Of a stretch of 64,000 nucleotides of DNA, positions 57,145-64,000 are shown one piece after another. Under the pieces are notes generated by a model. The model was not told the origin of the DNA. It did not search any database and saw nothing but the letters and a program-made list of their open reading frames with translations. This DNA comes from an uncultured Eggerthellaceae bacterium (lineage in GTDB: Bacteria > Actinomycetota > Coriobacteriia > Coriobacteriales > Eggerthellaceae), in contig CANQRF010000004.1 of the NCBI GenBank assembly GCA_947626195.1, positions 78,143 to 142,142 on the forward strand. Reading direction: 5' to 3'. Every line of letters starts with the position of its first letter. Within the stretch, counting starts at the first letter, position 1. The translations under genes and the position numbers were made by a program.

Positions 57145-58117
57145 GCTCGCCTCGGCCGAGCAGGCCAAGCAGAAGAAGGCGACCCGCGCGGCCTATGGCA
57201 AAACGCTCATCGAGCTTGCCGACGAGGGCCTTCCCGTCGTCGCCGTCGATGCCGACCTGAGCGCTTCCACGACGACCGCCACATTCGCCAAACAGAGCGA
57301 GGAGTATGCGCAGCGCTTCTTCAACTGCGGCATCGCCGAGCAGAACATGGTCGATGTCGCCGCAGGGCTTGCCTGCACCGGCCACATCGCCTTCACCGGC
57401 TCGTTTGCGGTCTTCGGCACCGGTCGGGCCTACGATCAGATTCGCAACACCGTCTGCTATTCCAACCTCAACGTGAAGATCGCGCCGACCCATGCCGGCG
57501 TCTCGGTCGGCCCCGACGGCGGAAGCCATCAGATGCTCGAGGACATCGCGCTCATGCGCATGCTGCCGCGCATGCGCGTGCTCGTTCCCGCCGATTACGC
57601 GTCGGCGCGCTCAGCGATCAGGCTCGCCGCGCAGACGCCGGGTCCGGTGTATGTGCGCATGGGGCGCGCGAACGTGCCCTGCGTCTACGACGATGACGTC
57701 TCGCTGGAAATCGGCCGCTCGTATGTCGTGCATGAGGGAACGGACGCCACCATCATCGCCTGCGGCGTGGAGGTCCGCGAGGCGCTCGCGGCCGCGCGCC
57801 TGCTCGACGAGGAGGGCATCTCGGCGGAGGTCATCGATGCGTTCTCGATCAAGCCGCTCGATGAGGAGACGATCCTCTCATCCCTCGAGAAAACCGGCTG
57901 CGTCGTCTGTGCCGAGGAGCATTCGGTCATCGGCGGTTTGGGTGAGGCGGTGTGCCATCTGGTGGCAACGACTTCCCCGCATCCCGTCGAGTTGGTGGGC
58001 GTCCGCGACCGGTTCGGCAAGTCGGGGGAATTCGAGGAGCTGCTCACCGCCTTCCATCTTGATGCCTTGAGCATTGTCGATGCTGTGAAGAAGGCGATGG
58101 CGCGCAAGCCACTCTGA
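57137..58117 (+). CDS. Transketolase, C-terminal subunit
   Basis: Pyrimidine-binding and C-terminal half, 326 aa: VAVDADLSAST, FNCGIAEQNMVDVAAGLA (catalytic Glu), APTHAGVSVGPDGGSHQMLEDIALMR, and the C-terminal DAFSIKPLDEETI. GGAGG precedes ATG 57137. The split form is common in anaerobes and archaea. The pair links sugar phosphates with RpiB. Confidence 0.95.
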   Translation: MVKLASAEQAKQKKATRAAYGKTLIELADEGLPVVAVDADLSASTTTATFAKQSEEYAQRFFNCGIAEQNMVDVAAGLACTGHIAFTGSFAVFGTGRAYDQIRNTVCYSNLNVKIAPTHAGVSVGPDGGSHQMLEDIALMRMLPRMRVLVPADYASARSAIRLAAQTPGPVYVRMGRANVPCVYDDDVSLEIGRSYVVHEGTDATIIACGVEVREALAAARLLDEEGISAEVIDAFSIKPLDEETILSSLEKTGCVVCAEEHSVIGGLGEAVCHLVATTSPHPVELVGVRDRFGKSGEFEELLTAFHLDALSIVDAVKKAMARKPL

Positions 58118-58156
58118 TAGAATACAAGGTTAGTCTCAGTGAAAACAACTACTTGA

Positions 58157-59086
58157 ATGGAGCATGCTGTGACGAACGAAGCACCAAAGGCTCAGCCTCC
58201 GCGTCCGGACGTGGCGAATGTGCCGAACAGGGCGGCGTCCGCTCCCGAGGGGGAGATGGCGGCACGGAGCGCTTCGGCCCAGGCCCCGCGCGGTTCGCAC
58301 GGGAGGCAACCCGCCATTATGCAAACGCAACAGCTCTCGTCGGCGCTTCCAGTGCTCGACGTGAACGATCTCACCGAGCCGACGGGTTCGCCGGTCATCA
58401 CGTTCGACCATGTGACCAAGGTGTATCCCGCCCAGCCGAACAAGCCGGCGCTCGCCGACATCACGCTGCAGATCTATGCGGGCGAGTTCCTCTTCCTCGT
58501 CGGGCATTCCGGCTCGGGGAAATCGACCTTCATCCGCCTGCTCACGCGTGAGATCAAGGCGACGCAGGGCCATATCTACATCGCCGACGAGGATCTCTCG
58601 ACGATGAAGAACTGGCGCGTTCCCTATTTGCGCCGCAACATCGGCTGCGTGTTCCAAGACTTCAAGCTGCTCCCGAATAAAACGGTGTTTGAGAACGTCG
58701 CCTTCGCCTTGGAGGTCATCGGCAAGAGCCGCCATGTGGTGAAGACCCAAGTGCCGGAGGTGCTGCGCCTCGTCGGTCTGCACGACAAGCTGAACAAGTA
58801 TCCCGATCAGCTCTCGGGCGGCGAGCAGCAGCGCGTCTCCATTGCGCGGGCGATCGTGAACCGTCCGCCGCTTCTGATCTGCGACGAGCCGACGGGCAAT
58901 CTCGACCCGCAGACGTCGCGCGGCATCATGGATCTTCTCGAGCGCATCAACCGCACGGGCACGACGGTGCTCGTGGCGACGCACGACCGTGAGATGGTCG
59001 ACAACATGCGCCGCCGCGTCATCGCGCTCGACCGCGGCCGTTTGACGCGCGACCAAGATCGGGGGGTGTACGGTTTCGATGTCTAG
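58157..59086 (+). CDS. ftsE: Cell-division ABC transporter ATPase FtsE
   Basis: 309 aa. The ABC core starts near residue 81 ([11 protein letters not shown]) with [37 protein letters not shown] and [13 protein letters not shown]. The first 80 residues are an extension rich in P, A, Q and S not found in typical FtsE (about 228 aa). TAGAAT at 58118 may be a -10. Overlaps ftsX. FtsEX gates peptidoglycan hydrolases during division; no EnvC-like or NlpC/P60 gene is adjacent, instead an S41 homologue follows. Confidence 0.94.
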   Translation: MEHAVTNEAPKAQPPRPDVANVPNRAASAPEGEMAARSASAQAPRGSHGRQPAIMQTQQLSSALPVLDVNDLTEPTGSPVITFDHVTKVYPAQPNKPALADITLQIYAGEFLFLVGHSGSGKSTFIRLLTREIKATQGHIYIADEDLSTMKNWRVPYLRRNIGCVFQDFKLLPNKTVFENVAFALEVIGKSRHVVKTQVPEVLRLVGLHDKLNKYPDQLSGGEQQRVSIARAIVNRPPLLICDEPTGNLDPQTSRGIMDLLERINRTGTTVLVATHDREMVDNMRRRVIALDRGRLTRDQDRGVYGFDV

Positions 59087-59987
59087 TCTTGCGTATTTCT
59101 TCAAAGAGTCGCTTCAGGGCTTCACGAGAAATCTCTCGACGGCTTTGGGGTCGATCATCACGATCTTCCTCTCGCTGCTGATCATCGGCGTGTTCATGGT
59201 GGGCGGCGTCATGGTGGAAAACGTCATCTCGTCGGTTGAGAGCAAGGTCTCCATCACCGCCTATGTGGCCGATGACGCCCCGCAGTCCTCCATCGATTCG
59301 GTCACGGCCTATATCAGCGATCTCGAGGGCGTCTCGTGGGTCGGCTTCACCACGAAGGAGCAGGCGCTCGAGAACTTCAAGGAGACGTCGAGCTCCGACA
59401 TCGTGTCGACGCTCGACGGGTACAACCCGCTGCCCGCCTCGATCGACGTCGAGCTCACCGACGCCCAGCTCGTGGAGTCGGTGGCGCAGGATATTGCGAC
59501 GAACTCGACCTTCCAGTCCATTGCGGACAATCCGGCCGACCCCACCGAGTCGGTGAAATACGGGAAGCAGACGGTCGAGCGGCTGCTCTCGCTCACGACC
59601 TATGTCCGTTACGTGGGCATTGCGCTCATCGTGCTGCTCATCTTCATCGCGCTCGTCTTCATCAACAACACGATCCGGCTCGCCATCTTGGCGCGCCGCA
59701 AGGAGATCGCCATCATGCGCTTGGTCGGCGCCTCGAACGGCTTCATACGCGGGCCGTTCCTCATGGAGGGCTCCTTGCATGCCATCATCGGGTCGGCGCT
59801 CGCGGTCGTGCTCATCCAACTGCTTCGCACCTTTGCCATGCCGCGGCTTGAGACGGCGCTCCCGTTCCTGTCGTTTGATGTCAGTTCGGGCACGTATCTC
59901 CTCATCTACGCAGCTCTCATCGTCGCGGGGCTTATCATCGGCCTCATCGGCTCGGCATTCGCCATGCGCCGCTATCTGAAGGTGTAG
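59079..59987 (+). CDS. ftsX: Cell-division membrane protein FtsX
   Basis: 302 aa with four membrane helices: one N-terminal (about 22-45), then an extracellular domain of about 130 residues, then three at the C-terminus. Family blocks include [32 protein letters not shown] and [33 protein letters not shown]. Start ATG overlaps the ftsE stop. Confidence 0.94.
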   Translation: MSSLAYFFKESLQGFTRNLSTALGSIITIFLSLLIIGVFMVGGVMVENVISSVESKVSITAYVADDAPQSSIDSVTAYISDLEGVSWVGFTTKEQALENFKETSSSDIVSTLDGYNPLPASIDVELTDAQLVESVAQDIATNSTFQSIADNPADPTESVKYGKQTVERLLSLTTYVRYVGIALIVLLIFIALVFINNTIRLAILARRKEIAIMRLVGASNGFIRGPFLMEGSLHAIIGSALAVVLIQLLRTFAMPRLETALPFLSFDVSSGTYLLIYAALIVAGLIIGLIGSAFAMRRYLKV

Positions 59988-60044
59988 CAGGCGCGGCTTG
60001 CGCGAAGCCAAAGGCAAGACGAAGGATCGGGAGGATAAAAACCG

Positions 60045-61340
60045 GTGATCCGCCCTTCGCGGCATAGCAACGGACCTCAGAGCTCCTCGAGCTTGACGGC
60101 GCAAGAGCATGCGCATAACCGCACGACGCTCAAATGGCTCGTTTTCGCCCTCATCGTGGCAACGGCGTTCATCGTGGGGTTTGCCTTGCGCAGCAATCTG
60201 CCGCTCATGAGCTCCCTCGGGTTCAACGTCGGCGAGCCGGCCGCCCAGACGGATGCCCAGACTTCCAGCAAGAACCCGTACAATTCGCTCTCGGCGCGCG
60301 TGGGCGAGGTCGAGGACCTTCTCGCTTCGAACAGCCTCGACACCTACAGCCTCAACCCGACGACCGAGGCGGTGCTGCAGGAGTTTCTCGATCAGACGGG
60401 CGATCCGTACGCGACCTATTTCAACGCCGAACGCTACGAGCAGCTTCTCAACACCACGACCGATGAGGGATATGGCGGAATCGGCGTCCTGCTCGCCGAC
60501 TATGAGGGGCGGGCCTACGCTGCCGACGTGTTCAGCGGGAGCGAGGCGCAGGCCGAGGGCGTCCAGCAGGGCGATTACGTCGTTGCCATCAACGGCGACG
60601 ACAGCCACACGTGGACGATGACCGAGGTCATCAACCGCCTTTCCCAGGTGAGCGGCGGTGAGATCGTGATCACGTGGATGCGCACGGAGAGCCGCGAGGC
60701 GACCACCGGCGAGGAATTCACGACGACGCTCACCTGCCGGAAATACTCAGCCGACAACGTGACGAGCTCGCTTCAGGAGAACGTCGGCATCATCAGGGTG
60801 AAGCAGCTCACGCAGAGCGCCTCGTCGCTGACCTCGGATGCGATCGAGGATCTCACGGCCCAAGGTGCGCAGGCGTTCGTCCTCGATGTGAGGGGCAACG
60901 CGGGCGGCTATCTCGCCCAGGCCGTGGACATCGCGAGCCTCTTCCTCGACGGCGGCGTGGTCGTGCAGGTGAGGACGCTCGACGGAACGACGACGAAGAA
61001 CGCCGTCGGCACGGTGGAGACGGCGGCGCCGCTTGTCGTGCTTGCCGATGAGTACACCGCGGCGGCGGCCGAGGTGCTGGTGGCCGCGCTCGCCGATAAC
61101 GGGCGCGCGACCTTCGTCGGCACGAAGACGATGGGGAAGGGCTCGGTTCAGGTGATGCGTGAGCTGGAGTTCGGCGGGGCGCTGCGCTACACTGCCGCCT
61201 ACTACCTCACGCCGCTCGGCACCGAGATCAACGGCAACGGGCTCGTTCCAACGGTCACCGTGGCGCAAACGGGCGACGAGGAGAACGACACGCAGATGAT
61301 CGTCGCGGTCGATACGGCGCGCTCGCTCGCCCAAAGCTAG
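60045..61340 (+). CDS. S41-family carboxy-terminal peptidase homologue, probably catalytically inactive
   Basis: 431 aa starting at GTG. A membrane anchor (about residues 28-47) is followed by a PDZ domain (GYGGIGVLLADYEGR ... VQQGDYVVAING) and the S41 peptidase fold (FVLDVRGNAGGYLAQAVDIASLFL). The family's lysine is present in TMGKGSVQ (K365). The nucleophile, expected 25 residues earlier in the S-A-S-A-S-E motif, is alanine: the segment reads YTAAAAEV (T338-A342, E343), so all three serines are lost. It is linked to ftsEX as ctpB is in Bacillus. Likely a scaffold or substrate-binding pseudopeptidase. Confidence 0.88.
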   Translation: MIRPSRHSNGPQSSSSLTAQEHAHNRTTLKWLVFALIVATAFIVGFALRSNLPLMSSLGFNVGEPAAQTDAQTSSKNPYNSLSARVGEVEDLLASNSLDTYSLNPTTEAVLQEFLDQTGDPYATYFNAERYEQLLNTTTDEGYGGIGVLLADYEGRAYAADVFSGSEAQAEGVQQGDYVVAINGDDSHTWTMTEVINRLSQVSGGEIVITWMRTESREATTGEEFTTTLTCRKYSADNVTSSLQENVGIIRVKQLTQSASSLTSDAIEDLTAQGAQAFVLDVRGNAGGYLAQAVDIASLFLDGGVVVQVRTLDGTTTKNAVGTVETAAPLVVLADEYTAAAAEVLVAALADNGRATFVGTKTMGKGSVQVMRELEFGGALRYTAAYYLTPLGTEINGNGLVPTVTVAQTGDEENDTQMIVAVDTARSLAQS

Positions 61341-61409
61341 GCAGGGCTCAGGAAAGCTCAGCAAGGCTCGGCAAAGCCAAGCAAAGGCTCAGTAAGGCCA
61401 AGTAAAGCG
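61341..61409. repeat. Seven 10-11-bp tandem repeats between the S41 gene and rnr
   Basis: Units GCAGGGCTCA, GGAAAGCTCA, GCAAGGCTCG, GCAAAGCCAA, GCAAAGGCTCA, GTAAGGCCAA and GTAAAGCGGCT follow one another directly. The array begins at the base after the stop codon. Confidence 0.7.
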
Positions 61410-61467
61410 GCTCCAACGACATTCGATGGCGCTTGCCCGGCGAGACGGGAGGCGTTTAAGGGGATTC

Positions 61468-63573
61468 ATGGGCAGAGGAAAACATCGCAGCAGAACACGG
61501 TTCCACGCATCGACGCGCTCAAAGCCGAGAATGCGCCCGCGCGGCATCCTTTCCGTCACCCGGGCGGGCTATGGGTTCGTCCAAACGCCCGAGGGGGAAT
61601 ACTTCGTTCCGCACAAGGCGCTCTCCGGCGCGGCCGATGGTGATTTGGTGGAGGTGTCCGTCAGGCCGCACGGCAGCGACAAGGCAAAGGGCCTGGCGAG
61701 CGCCGGCGCCGCGAATCGCCGCGAGGAGGCGCGTGTCATGCGAATCATCGAGCGCGCGCACCAGAGCCTCATCGGCCGCTATGAGGTGGCGGAGCCGTTC
61801 GGCGTCGTCGTGCCGCTCGATGCGCGCATTCCCTATGACGTGTTCACGCAGCGCGCCTCCCGCCCCGACATCCCCGATGGCGCCTTGGTGCGCGTCCGCA
61901 TCGTGGAGTTTCCGACGCGCAAGAGCGCGGCGTTCGGCGTCGTCGAGGAAGTGTATCCCGACGAGAAGACCGATCGCCTCGAGATCGACCTCATCGTCTC
62001 CCGCGCCAAGCTCGCGACGGAGTTTTCGGAGGAGGCGCTGCGCGCGGCGGCCGAGGCGGAGCCCGATGTCGAGGAAGCGCTTCTTCATGGGGCGGAGGAT
62101 CTGCGCGAGCGCTTTGTGTTCACGATCGACCCTCCCGATGCGAAGGATTTCGATGACGCCCTCTCGCTCGACCGCGTGCGCATCGAGCCGAACGAAGCGC
62201 ACGGCCTCTTCGACAACGAGGCGAAACGTGCGGGGGGAAAGCGCGGCATCGAGGGAACGTTTTGGCGGCTCGGCGTGCACATCGCCGATGTGAGCCACTA
62301 TGTGGCTTGGGACGGGCCGCTTGACATTGATGCGCGCATGAGGGCGACAAGCACCTATCTCGCCGATCGGGTGCTGCCGATGCTGCCTCCGCGGCTCTCC
62401 GACGAGGTGTGCTCGCTTCGGCCGAACGAGGATCGGCGCGCAATGACCGTCGATCTGTATCTCAATGAGGAGAGCGGCAAAGTCGCGGGGTACCGCATCT
62501 ACCGTTCGGTCGTCCGCTCGAAGCGGCGGCTTTCCTATGGCGAGGCGCTTGAGATTCTCCGTGCGCGGTCTTCGGGGCGAGCCGACCTCTCGTCGCGCGA
62601 TGCGGAGCTCTCGTTGCGCCTTGACAGGCTTTCCCGCATGGCGAAACGGCGTGCGGAGCTGAGGCTCGCGGCGGGCGGCGTCGACTTCTCAACCCGCGAG
62701 GCGAAGGCCGTCCTCGATGAGGCCGGCAGGCCCGTGCGCATCGACATCCGCGAGAAGAACGATGCGACGCAAGTCGTGGAGGAGGCGATGATCCTCGCGA
62801 ACGAGACGGTGGCGAGGCATCTCGAGAAGCACGCGTTCCCCTGCATCTACCGCATCCACGAGCAGCCGGAACCCGGCCATCTCATCGATCTCGTGCCCGT
62901 GTTTGAGGAGTTCGGCTGGTTCAGCGAGGAGTTGAAAGAAGGGCTCGTCGTCGGAAATTCGTCGGCCATCGAGGCGATCATCGAGAAGAGCAAGGGGAGG
63001 CCGGAAGAAGACCTCGTGTCGTCGCTTCTCCTCCGCTCGATGAAGCGCGCCGTCTATTCGCCCTCCAACAAGGGCCATTACGGACTTGCGAGCCCGTGCT
63101 ACTGCCATTTCACGAGCCCGATCCGGCGCTATCCCGACCTTGTCGTCCATCGCATGGTCGGCGCGCTCCTTGAGGGAAAATCCGAGACCTTCGAGGCGCA
63201 GGTCAACGAGCTTGCGCCCCTCGCCGAGCATTCCTCGAAGATGGAGCGGGTCGCCGACGATGCGGCGCGCGAGAGCCAAGAGCTCAAGATGATCGAGTAT
63301 CTGGAGGATTTCGTCGGCACGCGCTTCTCCGCCGTCATCTCGGGCATGACGACAGGCGGCCTGTTCGTCGAGCTTGAGAACACCGCCGAAGGGATCGTTC
63401 CGGTGCGATCGCTCGGAAACGAATACTTCTCATTCGATCCCGTGCGGCACACGCTCACGGGGCAGGAGAGCGGGGTGCGCTATCGCCTCGGGCAACGCCT
63501 CGCCGTCACCCTCGTCGAAGCTGACCTGCGAGCACGCCGTCTCGAGTTTTCCCTTGCGCTTCCCTCTGCATGA
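61468..63573 (+). CDS. rnr: Ribonuclease R (RNase II/R family exoribonuclease)
   Basis: 3'-5' exoribonuclease, 701 aa. Cold-shock-like domains (RGILSVTRAGYGFVQTPEGEYFVP), catalytic RNB domain with TIDPPDAKDFDDALS (metal-binding aspartates) and HIADVSHYV, later FTSPIRRYPDLVVHR, and a C-terminal S1 domain (ISGMTTGGLFVELENTAEGIVPV). Basic N-terminus. ATG 61468 is preceded by AAGGGGAT. In many bacteria rnr lies near secG and smpB; that context is not seen here. Confidence 0.95.
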   Translation: MGRGKHRSRTRFHASTRSKPRMRPRGILSVTRAGYGFVQTPEGEYFVPHKALSGAADGDLVEVSVRPHGSDKAKGLASAGAANRREEARVMRIIERAHQSLIGRYEVAEPFGVVVPLDARIPYDVFTQRASRPDIPDGALVRVRIVEFPTRKSAAFGVVEEVYPDEKTDRLEIDLIVSRAKLATEFSEEALRAAAEAEPDVEEALLHGAEDLRERFVFTIDPPDAKDFDDALSLDRVRIEPNEAHGLFDNEAKRAGGKRGIEGTFWRLGVHIADVSHYVAWDGPLDIDARMRATSTYLADRVLPMLPPRLSDEVCSLRPNEDRRAMTVDLYLNEESGKVAGYRIYRSVVRSKRRLSYGEALEILRARSSGRADLSSRDAELSLRLDRLSRMAKRRAELRLAAGGVDFSTREAKAVLDEAGRPVRIDIREKNDATQVVEEAMILANETVARHLEKHAFPCIYRIHEQPEPGHLIDLVPVFEEFGWFSEELKEGLVVGNSSAIEAIIEKSKGRPEEDLVSSLLLRSMKRAVYSPSNKGHYGLASPCYCHFTSPIRRYPDLVVHRMVGALLEGKSETFEAQVNELAPLAEHSSKMERVADDAARESQELKMIEYLEDFVGTRFSAVISGMTTGGLFVELENTAEGIVPVRSLGNEYFSFDPVRHTLTGQESGVRYRLGQRLAVTLVEADLRARRLEFSLALPSA

Positions 63574-63584
63574 GTTTTCTTTAC

Positions 63585-63730
63585 CCGCTCGGGCGAGGGG
63601 GCGTAGCTTTTAAGAGGCGCCGGGCGCGCAGTCGCTCGGCAGTCCTGAGCTCGCGATTTTCCGAATTCAAGAAATTGTAATTCGGAAAATCCCTCGTGCG
63701 GAACTCGCTTTGTGCGCATCCCGACGCCCC
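63585..63730. repeat. Long palindromic repeat, copy B
   Basis: 63614-63730 matches copy A (26540-26655) nearly base for base; the differences fall in the central loop (TTCAAGAAATT instead of TTTTGAAATT). The left flank CCGCTCGGGCGAGGGGGCG (63585-63603) is the inverted form of the right flank of copy A. Confidence 0.9.
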
Positions 63731-63745
63731 TTTTCGGCCCGTTAC

Positions 63746-63924
63746 TTTTTGTCGCTCAGGTGGGCGTAGTAAGAAAGCGAGAGGGCTTCCAGTGCCTCAG
63801 ATTCCCCCGCCGTGCGGACGAATGTGCTTCGCACATGAGTGTAAGCACAGAAGGGGGAAGATGGCGTGCTGGAAGCCCTCGCAGCGTCAGCTTGTTTCGG
63901 CGTTCGCCAGAACGACGAAACTAA
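63746..63924 (+). ncRNA. Candidate structured RNA module, copy 2
   Basis: 179 bp. Helix 1 pairs 63781-63795 with 63866-63880 (15 pairs, two of them G-T); helix 2 pairs TTCCCCC (63802-63808) with GGGGGAA (63853-63859); helix 3 is ATGTGC-TTC-GCACAT (63822-63836); helix 4 pairs 63894-63905 with 63910-63921 around a GCCA loop with one G-A mismatch. The same four helices as copy 1, with compensating differences. A conserved GCAGCGTCAGCT word links helices 1 and 4 in both copies. Confidence 0.6.
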
Positions 63925-63927
63925 TTC

Positions 63928-63991
63928 CAGGGTCGTGACCCTGCCCCGCGCGCGAAGCGCGTGGGGAAATAAACCACCCGCTATGCGGGTG
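63928..63991. repeat. Three consecutive hairpins at the window end
   Basis: CAGGGTC-GT-GACCCTG (63928-63943), a 10-bp stem with a GAA loop (63944-63966), and CACCCGC-TAT-GCGGGTG (63975-63991). Compact subterminal hairpins of this sort are the recognition structures at IS200/IS605-type element ends, but no transposase is in view. Confidence 0.55.
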
Positions 63992-64000
63992 CGCGTCGAA

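Larger units (their letters stand above)
63574..64000. other. 427-bp repeat-filled region after rnr to the window end
   Basis: No protein gene is supported. In order: a flank word (63585-63603), palindrome copy B (63614-63730), the second copy of the structured module (63746-63924), and three perfect or near-perfect hairpins in direct succession (63928-63991). The region continues beyond the window. Confidence 0.8.

Overview
The window reads as a contiguous chromosomal segment of a GC-rich Gram-positive bacterium. It is most likely an actinomycetote of the class Coriobacteriia. Pointers are the fused SecD-SecF, the large ATPase-BTAD regulator, QueH-type queuosine synthesis, the rplU-rpmA-obgE-proB-proA-nadD-rsfS order, split transketolase, and many Ala/Lys/Glu-rich tails on housekeeping proteins. 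This assignment is inference from gene content. No tRNA, rRNA, prophage, CRISPR array or complete transposase gene was found. Layout: 1-6111 holds the end of an HdeD-like membrane protein, DNA ligase ligA, yebC, the coupled ruvC-ruvA-ruvB set and an unknown gene. 6434-10862 holds a cold-shock gene with a clear terminator, then a queuosine cluster (queA and queH on minus, a HAD hydrolase and tgt on plus). 10987-17752 holds SecDF, a DUF1292 protein, two ECF-type ATPases without a T component, and an alanine/sodium symporter. 18189-26529 holds an HI0933-type flavoprotein, tsaC, rpiB, glyA, pth, an ABC-F ATPase, an IMPACT-family protein and a coiled-coil membrane protein. 26676-28466 (minus) holds a TRIC-type channel and a PLC-like protein. 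28621-30991 holds lysC-asd with a short upstream ORF and an internal beta-subunit start. 31540-34030 holds rubredoxin (52 aa), tlyA and a sodium symporter. 34050-41389 is a divergent catabolic-looking locus: a DUF711 protein and an SDR on minus; a GntR regulator, a shikimate-dehydrogenase-like enzyme and a three-part TRAP transporter on plus. The two arms are separated by a perfect 14-bp operator-like palindrome. 42289-49173 is the ribosome/Obg/proline/NAD block, including L21 with a long charged tail and a NadD-YqeK fusion. 49192-52247 is a 971-aa BTAD regulator preceded by ordered repeat boxes and a good promoter. 52312-63573 holds secA, prfB, split transketolase, ftsE-ftsX, an S41 peptidase homologue lacking its nucleophile serine, and RNase R. 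The most unusual non-coding content is a mosaic repeat family at 26540-26668, 31009-31413 and 63585-63924. It combines long imperfect palindromes with a 178/179-bp module that occurs twice (31189-31366 and 63746-63924). The two copies of the module differ at many positions, yet keep the same four helices through about eight paired, compensating base changes. That pattern is expected of a selected structured RNA or a structured single-strand DNA end. The window ends in three compact hairpins that could be the edge of a further mobile element.
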